Counted from the stretch's first letter, positions 12,165-24,976 are shown. The stretch is DNA of 64,000 bases from Notospermus geniculatus (GCA_002633025.1 NMRB01000023.1:399997-463996); one strand, 5' to 3'. Numbers and translations are program-made. The notes: generated by a model from the sequence alone, not told the origin.

Positions 12165-12260
12165 ACCAAGAATGAACATTTTCATCTACCAAATCTCTTG
12201 TCACAGTGGTGTGAAGGTGTGTATGTTTGAGATGAACTTATTCCCCAAATCCCAAGACAA

Positions 12261-12491
12261 TAGACGATATCACTCCAAAAGAGCGCAGCACCTGATGGGT
12301 AACTACAGCGTCACGACGTCCCGTACTCATTCCATGACATCTTGACATGAGACGACGTCATGATCGCTGCAACAAGTGGAGGTTTTTCGAGTGACGTCAT
12401 GGCATTCAGAATGGGGCACGGGACGTCGTGACGCTGAAGGCCTAGCCAGCTACCCGTCAGGTGCTGCGCTCTATTGGAGTGATAGAGTCTA
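12261..12491. mobile_element. 231-bp fold-back element present only in duplication copy 1
   Basis: Terminal inverted repeats TAGAC..ATCACTCC / GGAGTGAT..GTCTA, with arms extending through GCGCAGCACCTGA and GCGTCACGACGTCCCGT. Copy 2 reads ACAA-TTCC across the site, so the element boundaries are exact (12261 and 12491), with no obvious target duplication unless the terminal TA is counted. Confidence 0.85.
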
Positions 12492-13247
12492 TTCCACTCC
12501 ACTGGCAGAGCAAGGAAGATGAAATGTCTTCGAATAACTTCTCAAATGTTATGAATAAAACAAATGATGAGGTCTGACAGAAATTTTTCTTTATTATAAA
12601 TAATATCCCACTTTGGACATCAATACGCCAATATACAAAATCATGTTTTAAAATGGTCTCATAAATGCCATTAACGAAAGTCATGTACCGTAGGCTATGT
12701 CCATTGCAACGCAAGTCGCCTAATGCAGTGCTGCCACCTTTGAATGCTCTGAACAACCAAATAAGTTGGGCAAGCTAAGGGCTGGCCAGACAGACAGCAA
12801 ATGACCGAGTGGAATTCAATACATCAGCTCTTGGTTTTAGGCAAAATATATGAACAGAATGGCAAGATACTAAGCCCATCACAATCCCCTGAGGTAGAAC
12901 GGGCCGATTTGGAATAAACAGTTCTAATCTAAAGTCTTTTTTATAATGGCACCCCAGTTGACGTTTGTGTCTTGGACATAAACGTCAAACGTCAAATCCT
13001 TCGGTACTGACCCATTCTGGGACTGGAGAATACATTTTGTAGCTCCCTTTCATACCAATCCCGAATATACCCCTAGCTGTCAATGCAAATCGCTGGATTT
13101 GGCTGCACGTATCGATGACAGTGAAAACTTCCAATAAAATCACTCTGCACTGGTCCTACATAAATTAAGGTTCACAGAAAGCACTAAGTAACGTATTCAT
13201 ATATTGTCATTCATGTCATGCAACTTGCTAAGTGTTACTGAGTAAGA

Positions 13248-15756
13248 TGGTTGAACACAGGTTGCTGTCAATAGAAATATTCATTGGAAACTACGGGACA
13301 ATCATGTGGGTTAAATTTGGATGGTCGGGCCTGTGGTGTGCCTTGGCGAGGTGAACTTCTAAAGCATTTGATCGATCAGAGTATTCGAGCCATAGAAATA
13401 CATGTACCCGTACTGAGAAATACCCTGCATTGTATGGCGTAGTTTGTTATCTATGTGGGGGTTGGGCTGGGGTGGGGGTAAGCATGAATTCACATGTTAA
13501 TTTTGATGTCCATCCACCTGGTGGTTATAAAATACCCATCCTTGTAAAATGTGCCAATACCCCACGATGTTTTGGTTTGTATTCAAAGTGAGTGGGTGTA
13601 TTTTTTGCAATTCAAATTGCCTCCAGAATTCTGGATCTGAAAGCCCAGGGTCCATATTCATAAACATACTTCAGTCAAAGTGTGATACTTGTGTTGTATG
13701 GTTGAACAAAGGGTAGTGTCACACTTAGACTTAAGTAGTTTTATGAATATGGGCCCTGGTGGGGCAAAATAGATTTCATACTGCCTTCTATAAGCACAAT
13801 ATCAATTTCCAACATATAGTACATATCTTTTTCTATCTTGTATCAGCTTCACTCTTAACCCTTTCGGGACTGAATAATTTTGGGAATAATCCGTCATGTC
13901 CTGATCATTTTGATAAGCTAATGATAAACAACAGGGTTTTTTTCGACCAGGACCATGGAGGCAACAATGGGAGACTGTAGATGGGCATCATCATGCCGTG
14001 CCATGACAATGAGATCTGTCCCGTAAGGGTTAAAACATAATAGACTAATGCTGCATGTACATTTCTCACCTCATTATAGACATGAAAGGGGTGATAATTT
14101 AACTATTTGTCAGGTTTGGTTGTTCAAAAGAGTGTTAGTTGCCTTGGTATTAATGCCATCCACAATGAATGTCAACAAATGGCATGCGACGAGATTTTGA
14201 ATAATCATTTCAAGGAGGATGTATATAAGAGGGTGATGTCCTATCCATGAATACATAATTGTAAAGTTGTTAAAATTCTATACCTTGTTTTGTATTCCTA
14301 CAATCTTGGAACAGGCTATTCAATGTGTTCAGCAGTTGTATATTGTGAAATCGTCAATTTCAATATTGTTGTTCCACGGATGGGACTCGGCGGTCCCGGA
14401 CTGGCTGTAAACATGTAAAGTTGGTGACTTTTACTCAGGGGAAGAGAAAGGTTTAAGTGAGCACACATGTCTTTCATGTAGATAGAAATTGAAGTTGTAA
14501 AAAGGCTGTACATAAGAATGTTAAGTTTTTGCGAGAAGTAGAAGGATTGATTCCATATACATCAGTTGTATTTGTTTATTTCTTTTGTCAGAATCAGCGA
14601 CTGTCATTTTGCCCCAGGATTTACGACTTGCAGTATCAAGGGAGCTTGATTTCCATACATGCCACTGGCAATTTCCTCAGCTTGAGAGATATCTTTGATT
14701 AAAGTCCGGCAACATCTAACTACGATCCAATGGAATGCGGAAGTTAGGAAATTGATAGTTGGATTTTCTACGCACCTTGAATCACACACGGCTCTCGAAT
14801 AATCGGTGCACAGCACGAACAATCGGCGAACGACCACAAATGGTTGACAGGTATGACTAAAAACCGCAAAGCTCTGCCACATCACATGACTTCCGCATTC
14901 CATTGGGTCGTAGTTAGATGTTGCTGGACTTTACCAAGAATGAACAGTTTCATTCACTAAATCTCTTGTCACAGTGGTATGAAGGTGTGTATGTTTGAGA
15001 TGAACTCATTCCCCCCAAATCCCAAGACAATTCCACTCCGCTGGCAGAGCAAGGAAGATGAAATGTCTTCGAATAACTTCTCAAATGTTATGAATAAAAC
15101 AAATGATGAGGTCCGACAGAAATTTTTCTTTATTATAAATAATATCCCACTTTGGACATCAATACGCCAATATACAAAATCATGTTTTAAAATGGTCTCA
15201 TAAATGCCATTAACGAAAGTCATGTACCGTAGGCTATGTCCATTGCAACGCAAGTCGCCTAATGCAGTGCTGCCACCTTTGAATGCTCTGAACAACCAAA
15301 TAAGTTGGGCAAGCTAAGGGCTGGCCAGACAGCAAATGACCGAGTGGAATTCAATACATCAGCCCTTGGTTTTAGGCAAAATATATGAACAGAATGGCAA
15401 GATACTAAGCCCATCACAATCCCCTGAGGTAGAACGGGCCGATTTGGAATAAACAGTTCTAATCTAAAGTTTTATAATGGCACCACAGTTGACGTTTGTG
15501 TCTTCTAAAATCCTTCGGCACTGACCCATTCTGGGACTGGAGAATACATTTTGTAGCTCCCTTTCATACCAATCCTGAATATACCCCTAGCTGTCAATGC
15601 AACTCGCTGGATTTGGCTGCACGTATCGATGACAGTGAAAACTTCCAATAAAATCACTCTGCACTGGTCCTACATAAATTAGGTTCACAGAAAGCACTAA
15701 GTAACGTATTCATATATTGTCATTCATGTCATGCAACTTGCTAAGTGTTACTGAGT
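13248..15756. repeat. Tandem segmental duplication I, copy 2
   Basis: Second copy of the unit at 10562-13247, directly abutting it; ends at TGTTACTGAGTA followed by unique sequence. It lacks the 12261-12491 element and has a longer spacer inside the inverted repeat at 14701-14934. Confidence 0.92.
13855..14033. mobile_element. piggyBac-like MITE (second copy by segmental duplication)
   Basis: Same TTAA-flanked terminal repeats as 11155-11333; its presence at the equivalent place in duplication copy 2 shows that it was present before the duplication. Confidence 0.75.
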
Positions 15757-16063
15757 ATACTATACATGAGTTCAATTTGTCATTGAATTTGTATCTAGCA
15801 CCATTTTATTGAGTTGGAATACCATAGTAACAAGGTTCATAATGTCGTCGTCCCGCACGCACACAAGCTCAGTCTGCTTTGTACATGTACATGTACATCC
15901 ACTAGACTTCCTTCAAAAGTAAAGTGTTGACTCCTGCATTTGTAATCAGTTCAATCCATATTCCACACAAGGCAATCATGCGTAATGCAGTCATGCGCCA
16001 AACATGGCCTGGGAAATCAGCTACATGTGCTGCAAACATGTATTTCCTCAGACAAAAATCCAG

Positions 16064-19000
16064 CTATAATCCAGCGTAGACTGGTTCATCCTTTCCAATA
16101 AGAGGCTCGCGTTCCCTGCTCCCTGTTGATGCAATAGATGTCCCAGTCATGACTGAGACACTTTCATTTCGTTGCTGTGACATTTGTCTCCTGACAGCAG
16201 AAATCACCAAAAAAGCAACAAAACCAATAACAACTGAAATAAGAAAAAAAATTCATTGGTCATGGTAAGGACGGAACAGGCCACCCTTAAGCTACTGTTT
16301 CTCACTTGGATGGGGTCTTTACTTGCCCTTGCAAAGCCGAAGGCACCACAGCTTAGTGTCCCATGCGACAGGACTGAAAAGCCAGGGATAATCCCATATG
16401 GCCCTGGATTAACCTTGGACCTGCCACTTGCTAAGCAGACGTGATAACCACTAGGCTATCAAGGCTCCTCATCTAGAATTGAATCATAAGCGACTTACTG
16501 ACGGCACTTCCAACAATCAGCGCTATCATCTCTTCCGATGGTGTGCACTCTTTATCACTACCAAGAATGAAAAATGGGGGATCACAGGTGTAGGGCTTTA
16601 GACTGCCAGCTGGACAGTAGGATCCCTTCGGACATAGTTCTGGACCACAGTTGGAACACTGAAACACACGAAAAGGAAGAGTTCATTTCACTAAAGATAC
16701 ATGTATAAACCAGAATGGCATTGGTCTCAAACAATAATTCATATTCACTTACAGGACAATAGTATCCTTCTGGACACGTTTTACAAGTTACGGACCCACT
16801 TGTCAGACTGTATGTACCAGCACGACACATGACACATTTACTTTTCCCTTCATTTCGTTTGTAAGTACCTGAAATGGGAAAAATCGTGCATGTAGAAACA
16901 AGTCAATATTCGATGAAAACTCCCTCAGTCAATGGATTCAGAACCACTGTTGGCATCAGGTGACAACTTACCTTCAGGACAAGGTCTGCATTTTATGCTG
17001 GCAGGTCGATTTGTGTCTTGGCCTGCGGGACATCCATCACATTGAATACAACCAGAATTACTGGAGAAAAAACAAAAAAGTTAGAAATATAGTCACCGGT
17101 AATGAAAACAGCTAAATCAAGGGGTGTGAAACGAATTTGAGAAACGTCGATCCACGTAAATTATTGCTGATACATCAAACTCACTTGCACACTGCCCCGG
17201 CCGGGCATGGCTGGCATTTTGCAGCACCATCCTTCGGTGCAAAATATCCTGGATTGCATTGAACACACTCAGTACTGTTAGAAACATTAGAATAGTGACC
17301 TGCAATAAAAGAAAATGTAGTGTACATGTATATTGAAAAAAATCTACGTGTTTTGGGCTGTGTGGCTAATCACCAGCAGTCATCATCCCTTATAATGTAA
17401 CACAAGACGGGGAGGGGAATCAACAAATAGCTAGAAAACTAACCTTTTGGACACAATTCACAGAGCTCAGGGCCCGGTTTACTTTTATATGTACCATTTC
17501 TGCAACCTGTACAATTGGTACTCGCTTCAATTCTAAAATGATAAAGGAAAAGTTTTTGTTCAATTAACTTAACTTCCTGGATCTGTGAGAATACTCTATG
17601 GGCAGTATAATGACCATATACTCACTCATATGCACTTTTGATACAATAATGTGCATATAAACGAAGATGTCTTTTTGATTTCATTTGTCTTGAAGTTGCA
17701 ACATGCTCCAATAAAAGTGAATGGAAACCAAGTACTGTATATGTGCAGCAGACAAGTTATATATTCAATACACTACCTTGCTTCAAAGCCAGCATCACAA
17801 AAATCACAACCAAATGCTCCGGACTTTTCTTGAAATGTGCCTAGAAATACATCAAACTTGATTGAGTAAAGACTGGTACAGTAAGACATTTATTTCACAT
17901 GAAAGGATTACTGAGTCAATATAAATTAATCAATTATGAACTCAATATGATATTGTACATATAGAAGAAGTCATACTTCCCAAGTTTAATTTTCTCTCTT
18001 ACCTTTTGCACATTTTTTACAGTTGACTGTCCCCGTAGTATTGGCATAAGTACCTGGTCTACATGCACTGCATTCTGTGCTCTTTGTTTTGCTGTGGTGA
18101 AGAAAAGACATGATTTAATGATGGAAATCAGAAATCGCTGCTGCTGCCACAAGATGGTTGCTTCACTTTTTAGTTCCGGTTTACATGTAAATGTACAGTG
18201 GAACTCTCTGAGATGCTCACTTGCAGTGGTATCCTCTCCCACACCTCTGACATTCATGTGCCCCAGTTTCATTCATATAATGCCCTTGCTGACATGGTTG
18301 ACATGCGACACTTCCAATGGTGTTAGTAAAGGTCCCTCTATCACATTTTTTGCACACCCCAAGACCTGCTTTATCTGCATATGTTCCCCTATCACAGTCA
18401 GGACACAAAGAACTGCCCTTTTGATCACTGGAAATAAAGAACAAACCAACAAGAACAAAAATTGCTAAAAGCTTTTTTCCAGAATTAGAACAAAAGCGAA
18501 ATTTATTGATTGAGATTGGCTTTTCATAAGTTATTGTCTGACTTGACTAAGGTTGGCTTTTCATGAGTATCTCTATACATGTCATCTAGGTCATCATGTA
18601 CTTATCCTCATGAAGAGGTTATAAATAGACACAAAGCTAATTAATTACTGGGTCAATCTAGATAAGAAAAAAGATTATGAAGTGTCAAGTTGTCAGATAA
18701 TCACACGATGAACGTTGATAATTTCAGATGTCTATATATGTACCGGTAATGGGGATAATTTCCAGCACTTTTAATCTCCTAGATACAAAAGGATGACTAG
18801 ATTATTCTCATGTGCCATCTGCTGCAAGGTCACACACTTTTTTCAAGCTGTAGGCCTATGCATTAATCATTAGGCACTTACTTTGTGGAATGTCCCTTTT
18901 CACAAGGATTGCATTGCCCTTTTCCTGGGTCAGGTTGGAAGTAGCCAACAGGACAATACTGGCAGCTTTCCAGACTAATACATTGTCCAGTTACACAACA

Positions 19001-19358
19001 CACACATGATGGAGAACCTGGAAATGAATAATATACATGTAGCTACAGGTACAACCAATAGGAAAAGGAAACCACATAAATAACAACACTTTTGAGAATG
19101 TTACAAATTCTGAACAATCCATATCACAATATGGGACATAAGAGTGGGAGCTCTGAAGGGTTTCCAAATAAGGCCAACATGAATGCATTCACTGGCATTT
19201 TAACATGGACATGTCAAATATGCTGAGAGACTTACTTTGGTTACCAAATGTTCCCATCGAGCAGGGTGTGCACTCAGCAATTATGGTTTTATTGTTGCAA
19301 TCAATTCCAAATGAAATTGTGAGAGAACACATCAGGGTAGTGATAAGAAGGACCAACT
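16064..19358 (-). CDS. Type I transmembrane protein with tandem cysteine-rich (ephrin-receptor/GCC2-GCC3-like) repeats
   Basis: Eleven exons recognised in transcription order: 19236-19358, 18882-19017, 18221-18427, 18003-18091, 17777-17840, 17444-17532, 17185-17299, 16972-17060, 16753-16868, 16499-16658, 16064-16233 (about 450 aa). The first ends a hydrophobic, signal-peptide-like run (LVLLITTLMCSLTISFG) and its acceptor implies one more upstream exon with the start codon, not identified. The middle is a row of repeats of the form C-x2-C-x-G-(T/H/Y)-(Y/F)-x(5-8)-G-x(3)-C-x2-C (e.g. CKKCDRGTFTNTIGSVACQPC). The last two exons join into one long membrane segment, then a short tail ending PLIGKDEPVYAGL. 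Surface receptor or adhesion role is inference; ligand unknown. A SINE sits in the last intron. Confidence 0.75.
16250..16475 (-). repeat. tRNA-derived SINE-like copy in last intron of the cysteine-rich gene
   Basis: On the minus strand the sequence reads GCCTTGATAGCCTAGTGGTTATCACGT..., a box-A match, then GTCCAAGGTTAATCC, a degenerate box B, with tRNA spacing. Confidence 0.65.
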
Positions 19359-20576
19359 CTGAAATGAAAAGGAGACAGGAGATAGGATAGACCCCACTAT
19401 TTGGCCATAGAACATGGGTAAGATAAAATGCCAGAGTAGGCCTGCCCTAGTATAGTAACTACAACTTGGCCTAAGCCTAGCTACATTGATTATGTAGCTA
19501 GCCTCCAATCCAGGCCCATATAGGATTAGGCCTAGCCTAGGGCCTAGGCAGGCAGGCCTTTGTAGATAGGCCGGCTATTAGTAATTAGTAAGTAACGCCT
19601 AGCCTAGCTATGTATGAGTGTGCTGAGATTTACAAGCATGACCATGGCCATATCGGCATATGACATGACTAAAACACCACAAGATAAGAAAGAGGCCAAC
19701 CTGGCCAAGGAAGGCCTATGACTATGTCATGAGCAGCTGATATACCGTAGCCTATAGCCTAGCTGATGAGGTCATGAGGTCGGAGAAGTTTTTTTCACAC
19801 ACACAGCTTGTGTGTTGTGTTAGGCCCTACCTACCAATAACGCCTATCTTCATTTGGACAGATAAGTGGGTTCCTCGTGCAAATATAGTGCTAGTGTTTC
19901 CAGAGTGTCACTTAGAGAAGTCAGCTATTATTTTTATTCATTCATTATTCCAAGTAATGATGAAGTGTTTATGTACAATGTCTGAATGTCCAGATGTCAG
20001 AATGTTGACAAATGCCATCCGCCATCTTAGCTGTTTGTCACATGACCCGTGGCGATTTGGCCTTTCTCCGTTGAATCGCCGGCAACTGTCACGCGCACTT
20101 CTTGAGGTACGTCTGTGAAGTTGCTGAGCACGAAGTTTATACTGTGCTGATTTTTCTCCGACTTTCGTTTTCATTATTCATGTTATTCTGTCTCCGGGAT
20201 CATCATGACGTTGTGAAAACACTTTACTCTCCTGTTGACAAAGAATCGATAATTCTTTGTGGTAAGAAATTTTCAATATATTTTATTTCTTTCGTCCTTA
20301 TCTTGGAGTACTTAGTAATTAGGCCTAGGCCCTAGTTTGTAATGCACACACAGCACACGCGTCGTTGCATGATTGATTGATTGATGATCATGATGATAGG
20401 CCTATTGTATTATGCTGTACAGTACACACTACAGTGTACAGTGGAGTGTATGTGTAGGCCTAGGCCTTCTTGTCTTGTACATCATGCAGGCCCATGTCAG
20501 TAGAGATGTAGGCCTACCGGTGGTATGCTGAGTGAGAGTGAGAGCTGCGCTTATCATGTAGGCCTACATACAGAGC

Positions 20577-21087
20577 CAGTTCGGGAAACTGTGGAATTCT
20601 GCAACGTTGTGGAATTCCACATCCAGATGTGGAATTCTGCAACGTGGGTGTTCTTTCATAATGGAAAATGCATAGAGATTCACACAAACTGAATTTCAGA
20701 AACAACACTGATGATTTTCGGTCTGAATCGTCCCTGTAGACCACAAAACAAACAAGGAAAATTTCATTGCACAGAACTTGTCCAGTAAAATCTTATAGCT
20801 GATTACTTGTTTACACAGCAAATTGTAGTACATTTGGTGTGTATATTTGAGTGTTTTTAGTAGAAATTTCAGTTTATCTTCGGATTGCAAGACAGGTTTT
20901 TTTTTTAACAAGAGCAAAAATTTAGTTTGCAGTTCTAGACATCCTATGGTGATGACTAGAGCCCTCCTGTCTAAGAATCACAGCTCCAATGACTAGGTTG
21001 TGGAATTCTGCAACTAAAAGTTGCAGAATTCCACATCGAAGATGTGGAATTCCACAACGTTGCTGAATTCCACAGTTTCCCGAACTG
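20577..21087. mobile_element. 511-bp terminal-inverted-repeat element with 4-bp target duplication (GAGC)
   Basis: Ends CAGTTCGGGAAACTGTGG / CCACAGTTTCCCGAACTG, flanked by GAGC on both sides; the equivalent site in copy B (near 26690) reads a single GAGC with no element. Inside the ends lie repeated modules of GTGGAATTCTGCAAC and GTGGAATTCCACA. No transposase frame is present. Confidence 0.88.
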
Positions 21088-21183
21088 GAGCAGAAGTGAA
21101 AACTCATCGCCATCCCGCCATCTGATCTCACATCACCATGCATGCTCGCACATTGTCATTGCCCCATTCACTGATGATTCAGT

Positions 21184-21477
21184 CAGGCCCGGATCCAGAC
21201 CAGGCCGGGCCAGGGGGGCGGCATCACGCCGTGTGGGGGGCATACGCCCCCCCCCCATTTTTGGCAGAGCAATGATTGGCCAGAAAAAAATTGATCAGAT
21301 AAAAGTTGAGTGTTTTGCTCTCAGATGCCAGGAAAATGCATCGAAAGCACTAGAATTTAGAAATTCAAATTTTTCTGGGGGAGGACCCCAGACCCCCGTT
21401 TGGGCTTCACGGTTTCGGTGCTCATTGCCACCGTTGAGCTACACCCCCCCTTTCTGTCAATCGTGGATCCGGCCCTG
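21184..21477. mobile_element. CAGGSCCGGATCCA terminal-repeat element (hAT-like MITE)
   Basis: Ends CAGGCCCGGATCCA and TGGATCCGGCCCTG are inverted repeats; interior is G/C homopolymer rich (GGGGGAGGACCCCAGACCCCC). Also present in the other duplicate at 26776-27067. Assignment to hAT rests only on the CAGGG-like termini. Confidence 0.6.
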
Positions 21478-23198
21478 CCATTGGGATAGCCTAGGCCAAT
21501 AGTGAATAACAACAGTAACAAGGTCTAGGTCCTTGGCCTATCATGATAGGAATGATAATGAGAGGTGCTGCTCTGTCATGTCATGTTATGAATGATGACC
21601 ATCAAGGTCCACCCACCATGCAACATTACCTAGACCTAGACATGCTACTACTCTACTAAACTCTACGAAGCCTAGCCCTAAACTTTGTCACCTGTCAATC
21701 TGTGTGGTGTGCAAGCATGGCAATGATCGAATGAAGTGTTCACATCTTGCCCATTGTTTGGGGGCAGCACATTGGAAACTTAACAAAAATATCGCCTCGC
21801 CTACATTGTACGTACTTGATCCAAAATGAGAAAAACATGTCGCTGTCAGCATGGTCAGTGGGTTTGGGGCCTTTAGGTTGGCACTTGTGACTTACTTTAT
21901 GATGCTCTCTCAACCAAAGAAAAGAAAGGATGACCTAGGCTAATGTCATGATGTGGTCTGGTGTGAAAATTCAGTTGCATAATTTGAATGGAACAATGAT
22001 GTGGTTGGTTGATATTTACATCCATACCTCTATACAGCTGCTGTTTTCTGTGCTATTTTTGATTTCATGTAATGATTTGGCCTGCTTGTATTGGAGAGTC
22101 AACACAAGAAAAATACTTGACCAATTATATTCATTGAACAAAATGCTTCATTTATTGTTCTCTAGATTTTTGAGGAGGACAGTTTTAATAAGCATTGTTA
22201 CAATGATACACAATATTCTACATGACGCAGTTGGATAGACATGAAAAAGATCTCCACACAGGCCTCATTTCACACTAGAAATGTTGTGGAGGTAATGCAG
22301 TTATTCAAGGTATCATGAATAAGTTTTTGAAATGTCATACTTTTTTCACATTGGCCTACATTCAATAAAGTGTACAGTTCTGCAGAATTGCAACATTACT
22401 GAAGGCATGAAATGAACAGCATTTCTTCATAAAAACAGCTCTCTTCTCATACAAAAGAGTTAAAATTCTAGGCTTTCTATTGTACAATGTACACACACTG
22501 CACAAATTTCACTTGCATGATGTGTACTTCATGCATGACATGCCCAGCTGAAAATAGAGGTGTAGTTACTTTCTGTTGCTTACTTTATGCCATGGTACTG
22601 ACAAATACATAAATGCTTTCTTAAGCCTGTATTGCTGAGTACTGAAAGCAAGCAGAAGAAAAAATATGTTATGGGATTCCAGGGAAAGTGATGCTATCAC
22701 CTCATTCCTTGCATATATTGTTGAAGAATTTGCCAGCTATGTGAGGTAGACCGAGGCCAGGAGAGCGCTTTCACATGATTAACATGAGCTAATTGCAACT
22801 AGCCTAGGCCTACATATACCACACTGAACAGAGCTAAATTGTGACCCTCTCCAGCAAAATCTGTGGCTTGTCGCAATGACATGATGATGGATGGCTGTCT
22901 GTTTATTCAAAGTTCACGCAGAGATGTGCATTTAAGCTAAAGCTTTAAAAACTCTTTCTGCTATTGCGATGAACGCCAGCTTTTCTAGTGAAGTGGACCA
23001 CAGATTATTTTGCAGAAACTGCACTGACACATTAAAATCATTTACTACTGACAAAAAGCCATCTCAAACCATATCTGTCGAAACGAAGATGTCTTTTTGA
23101 TTTCATTTGTCTTGAAGTTGCAACATGCTCCAATAAAAGTGAATGGAAACCAAGTACTGTATATGTGCAGCAGATAAGTTATATATTCAATACACTAC

Positions 23199-24976
23199 CT
23201 TGCTTCAAAGCCAGCATCACAAAAATCACAACCAAAGGCTCCGGACTTTTCTTGAAATGTGCCTAGAAATACATCAAACTTGATTGAGTAAAGACTGGTA
23301 CGGTAAGACATTTATTTCACATGAAAGGATTACTGAGTCAATATAAATTAATCAATTATGAACTCAATATGATATTGTACACATAGAAGAAGTCATACTT
23401 CCCAAGTTTAATTTTCTCTCTTACCTTTTGCACATTTTTTACAGTTGACTGTCCCCGTAGTATTGGCATAAGTACCTGGTCTACATGCACTGCATTCTGT
23501 GCTCTTTGTTTTGCTGTGGTGAAGAAAAGACATGATTTAATGATGGAAATCAGAAATCGCTGCTGCTGCCACAAGATGGTTGCTTCACTTTTTAGTTCCG
23601 GTTTACATGTAAATGTACAGTGGAACTCTCTGAGATGCTCACTTGCAGTGGTATCCTCTCCCACACCTCTGACATTCATGTGCCCCAGTTTCATTCATAT
23701 AATGCCCTTGCTGACATGGTTGACATGCGACACTTCCAATGGTGTTAGTAAAGGTCCCTCTATCACATTTTTTGCACACCCCAAGACCTGCTTTATCTGC
23801 ATATGTTCCCCTATCACAGTCAGGACACAAAGAGCAATCGGGGTATTGTCACCTTTTCATTCATGATTCACTAGCCTGGTCTCACCGAGTCTGAAAGGAA
23901 ATGGCTGGCAAAGATTATGCAACCCACCCCCATGGCTGGTCAATAAAGCCCTATTCCCTAACTATTGAACTCGTCATCATGAGGTCAAGTCAGAAATGGA
24001 TAAGCCTGTGTCACTGGAGTGTTTTTCTATTCATTTTTGTTATGGACATTCCAACCATTACTCATATCCCCTCTTACAGGCGCAGAACTGGACTTTTTGA
24101 TTTTTCACCTTCCAGCCCCTTTATTGATTGAGATTGGTTTTTCATAAGTTATTGTCTGACTTGACTAAGGTTGGCTTTTCATGAGTATCTCTATACATGT
24201 CATCTAGGTCATCATGTACTTATCCTCATGAAGAGGTTATAAATAGACACAAAGCTAATTAATTACTGGGTCAACCTAGATAAGAAAAAAGATTACGAAG
24301 TGTCAAGTTGTCAGATAATCACACGATGAACGTTGATAATTTCAGATGTCTATATATGTACCGGTAATGGGGATAATTTCCAGCACTTTTAATCTCCTAG
24401 ATACAAAAGGATGACTGGATTATTCTCATGTGCCATCTGCTGCAAGGTCACACACTTCTTTCAAGCTGTAGGCCTATGCATTAATCATTAGGCACTTACT
24501 TTGTGGAATGTCCCTTTTCACAAGGATTGCATTGCCCTTTTCCTGGGTCAGGTTGGAAGTAGCCAACAGGACAATACTGGCAGCTTTCCAGACTAATACA
24601 TTGTCCAGTTACACAACACACACATGATGGAGAACCTGGAAATGAATAATATACATGTAGCTACAGGTACAACCAATAGGAAAAGGAAACCACATAAATA
24701 ACAACACTTTTGAGAATGTTACAAATTCTGAACAATCCATATCACAATATGGGACATAAGAGTGGGAGCTCTGAAGGGTTTCCAAATAAGGCCAACATGA
24801 ATGCATTCACTGGCATTTTAACATGGACATGTCAAATATGCTGAGAGACTTACTTTGGTTACCAAATGTTCCCATCGAGCAGGGTGTGCACTCAGCAATT
24901 ATGGTTTTATTGTTGCAATCAATTCCAAATGAAATTGTAAGAGAACACATCAGGGTAGTGATAAGAAGGACCAACT
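23199..24976 (-). pseudogene. Incomplete duplicate of the cysteine-rich receptor gene
   Basis: Exon equivalents: 24854-24976, 24500-24635, 23643-~23830 (5' end broken), 23425-23513, 23199-23262. The six 3' exons, including the membrane segment and tail, are absent. The third exon has lost its first bases and its acceptor. The remaining exons stay open and the one difference I checked (GCA to GCC in the last exon) is silent, so decay is recent or the copy is an allele. Exon 3 of the intact gene is 207 nt, so skipping it in this copy would keep the frame. Confidence 0.7.

Larger units (their letters stand above)
10562..13247. repeat. Tandem segmental duplication I, copy 1
   Basis: Starts at ATGGTTGAACACAGG and is repeated almost entirely at 13248-15756. 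The copies match over long stretches with scattered substitutions and several indels. Copy 1 alone carries a 231-bp fold-back element (12261-12491). No protein-coding gene was recognised in the unit; open frames on the minus strand (for example 12457-12756) are not conserved with any family I know. Confidence 0.92.
17660..23080. repeat. Tandem segmental duplication II, copy A
   Basis: Begins inside an intron of the cysteine-rich gene and contains its first five recognised exons plus about 3.7 kb of upstream sequence. It is repeated at 23081-29173. The junctions share only AAA, suggesting end-joining. Copy A alone has the CAGTTCGGG element (20577-21087). Confidence 0.93.

Noticed and set aside
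12457-12756. 99-aa minus-strand frame present in both copies of duplication I
   Set aside because: Shared only because of the duplication, no recognisable domain, and truncated differently in each copy.
16256-16444. 62-aa plus-strand frame with a signal-like N-terminus
   Set aside because: It is the antisense of a tRNA-derived SINE inside an intron.
19938-20174. Minus-strand frame near 20040 as first exon of the cysteine-rich gene
   Set aside because: It contains an ATG in a CAAGATGGCGG promoter-like context, but no donor giving a phase-1 join to 19358 could be justified.
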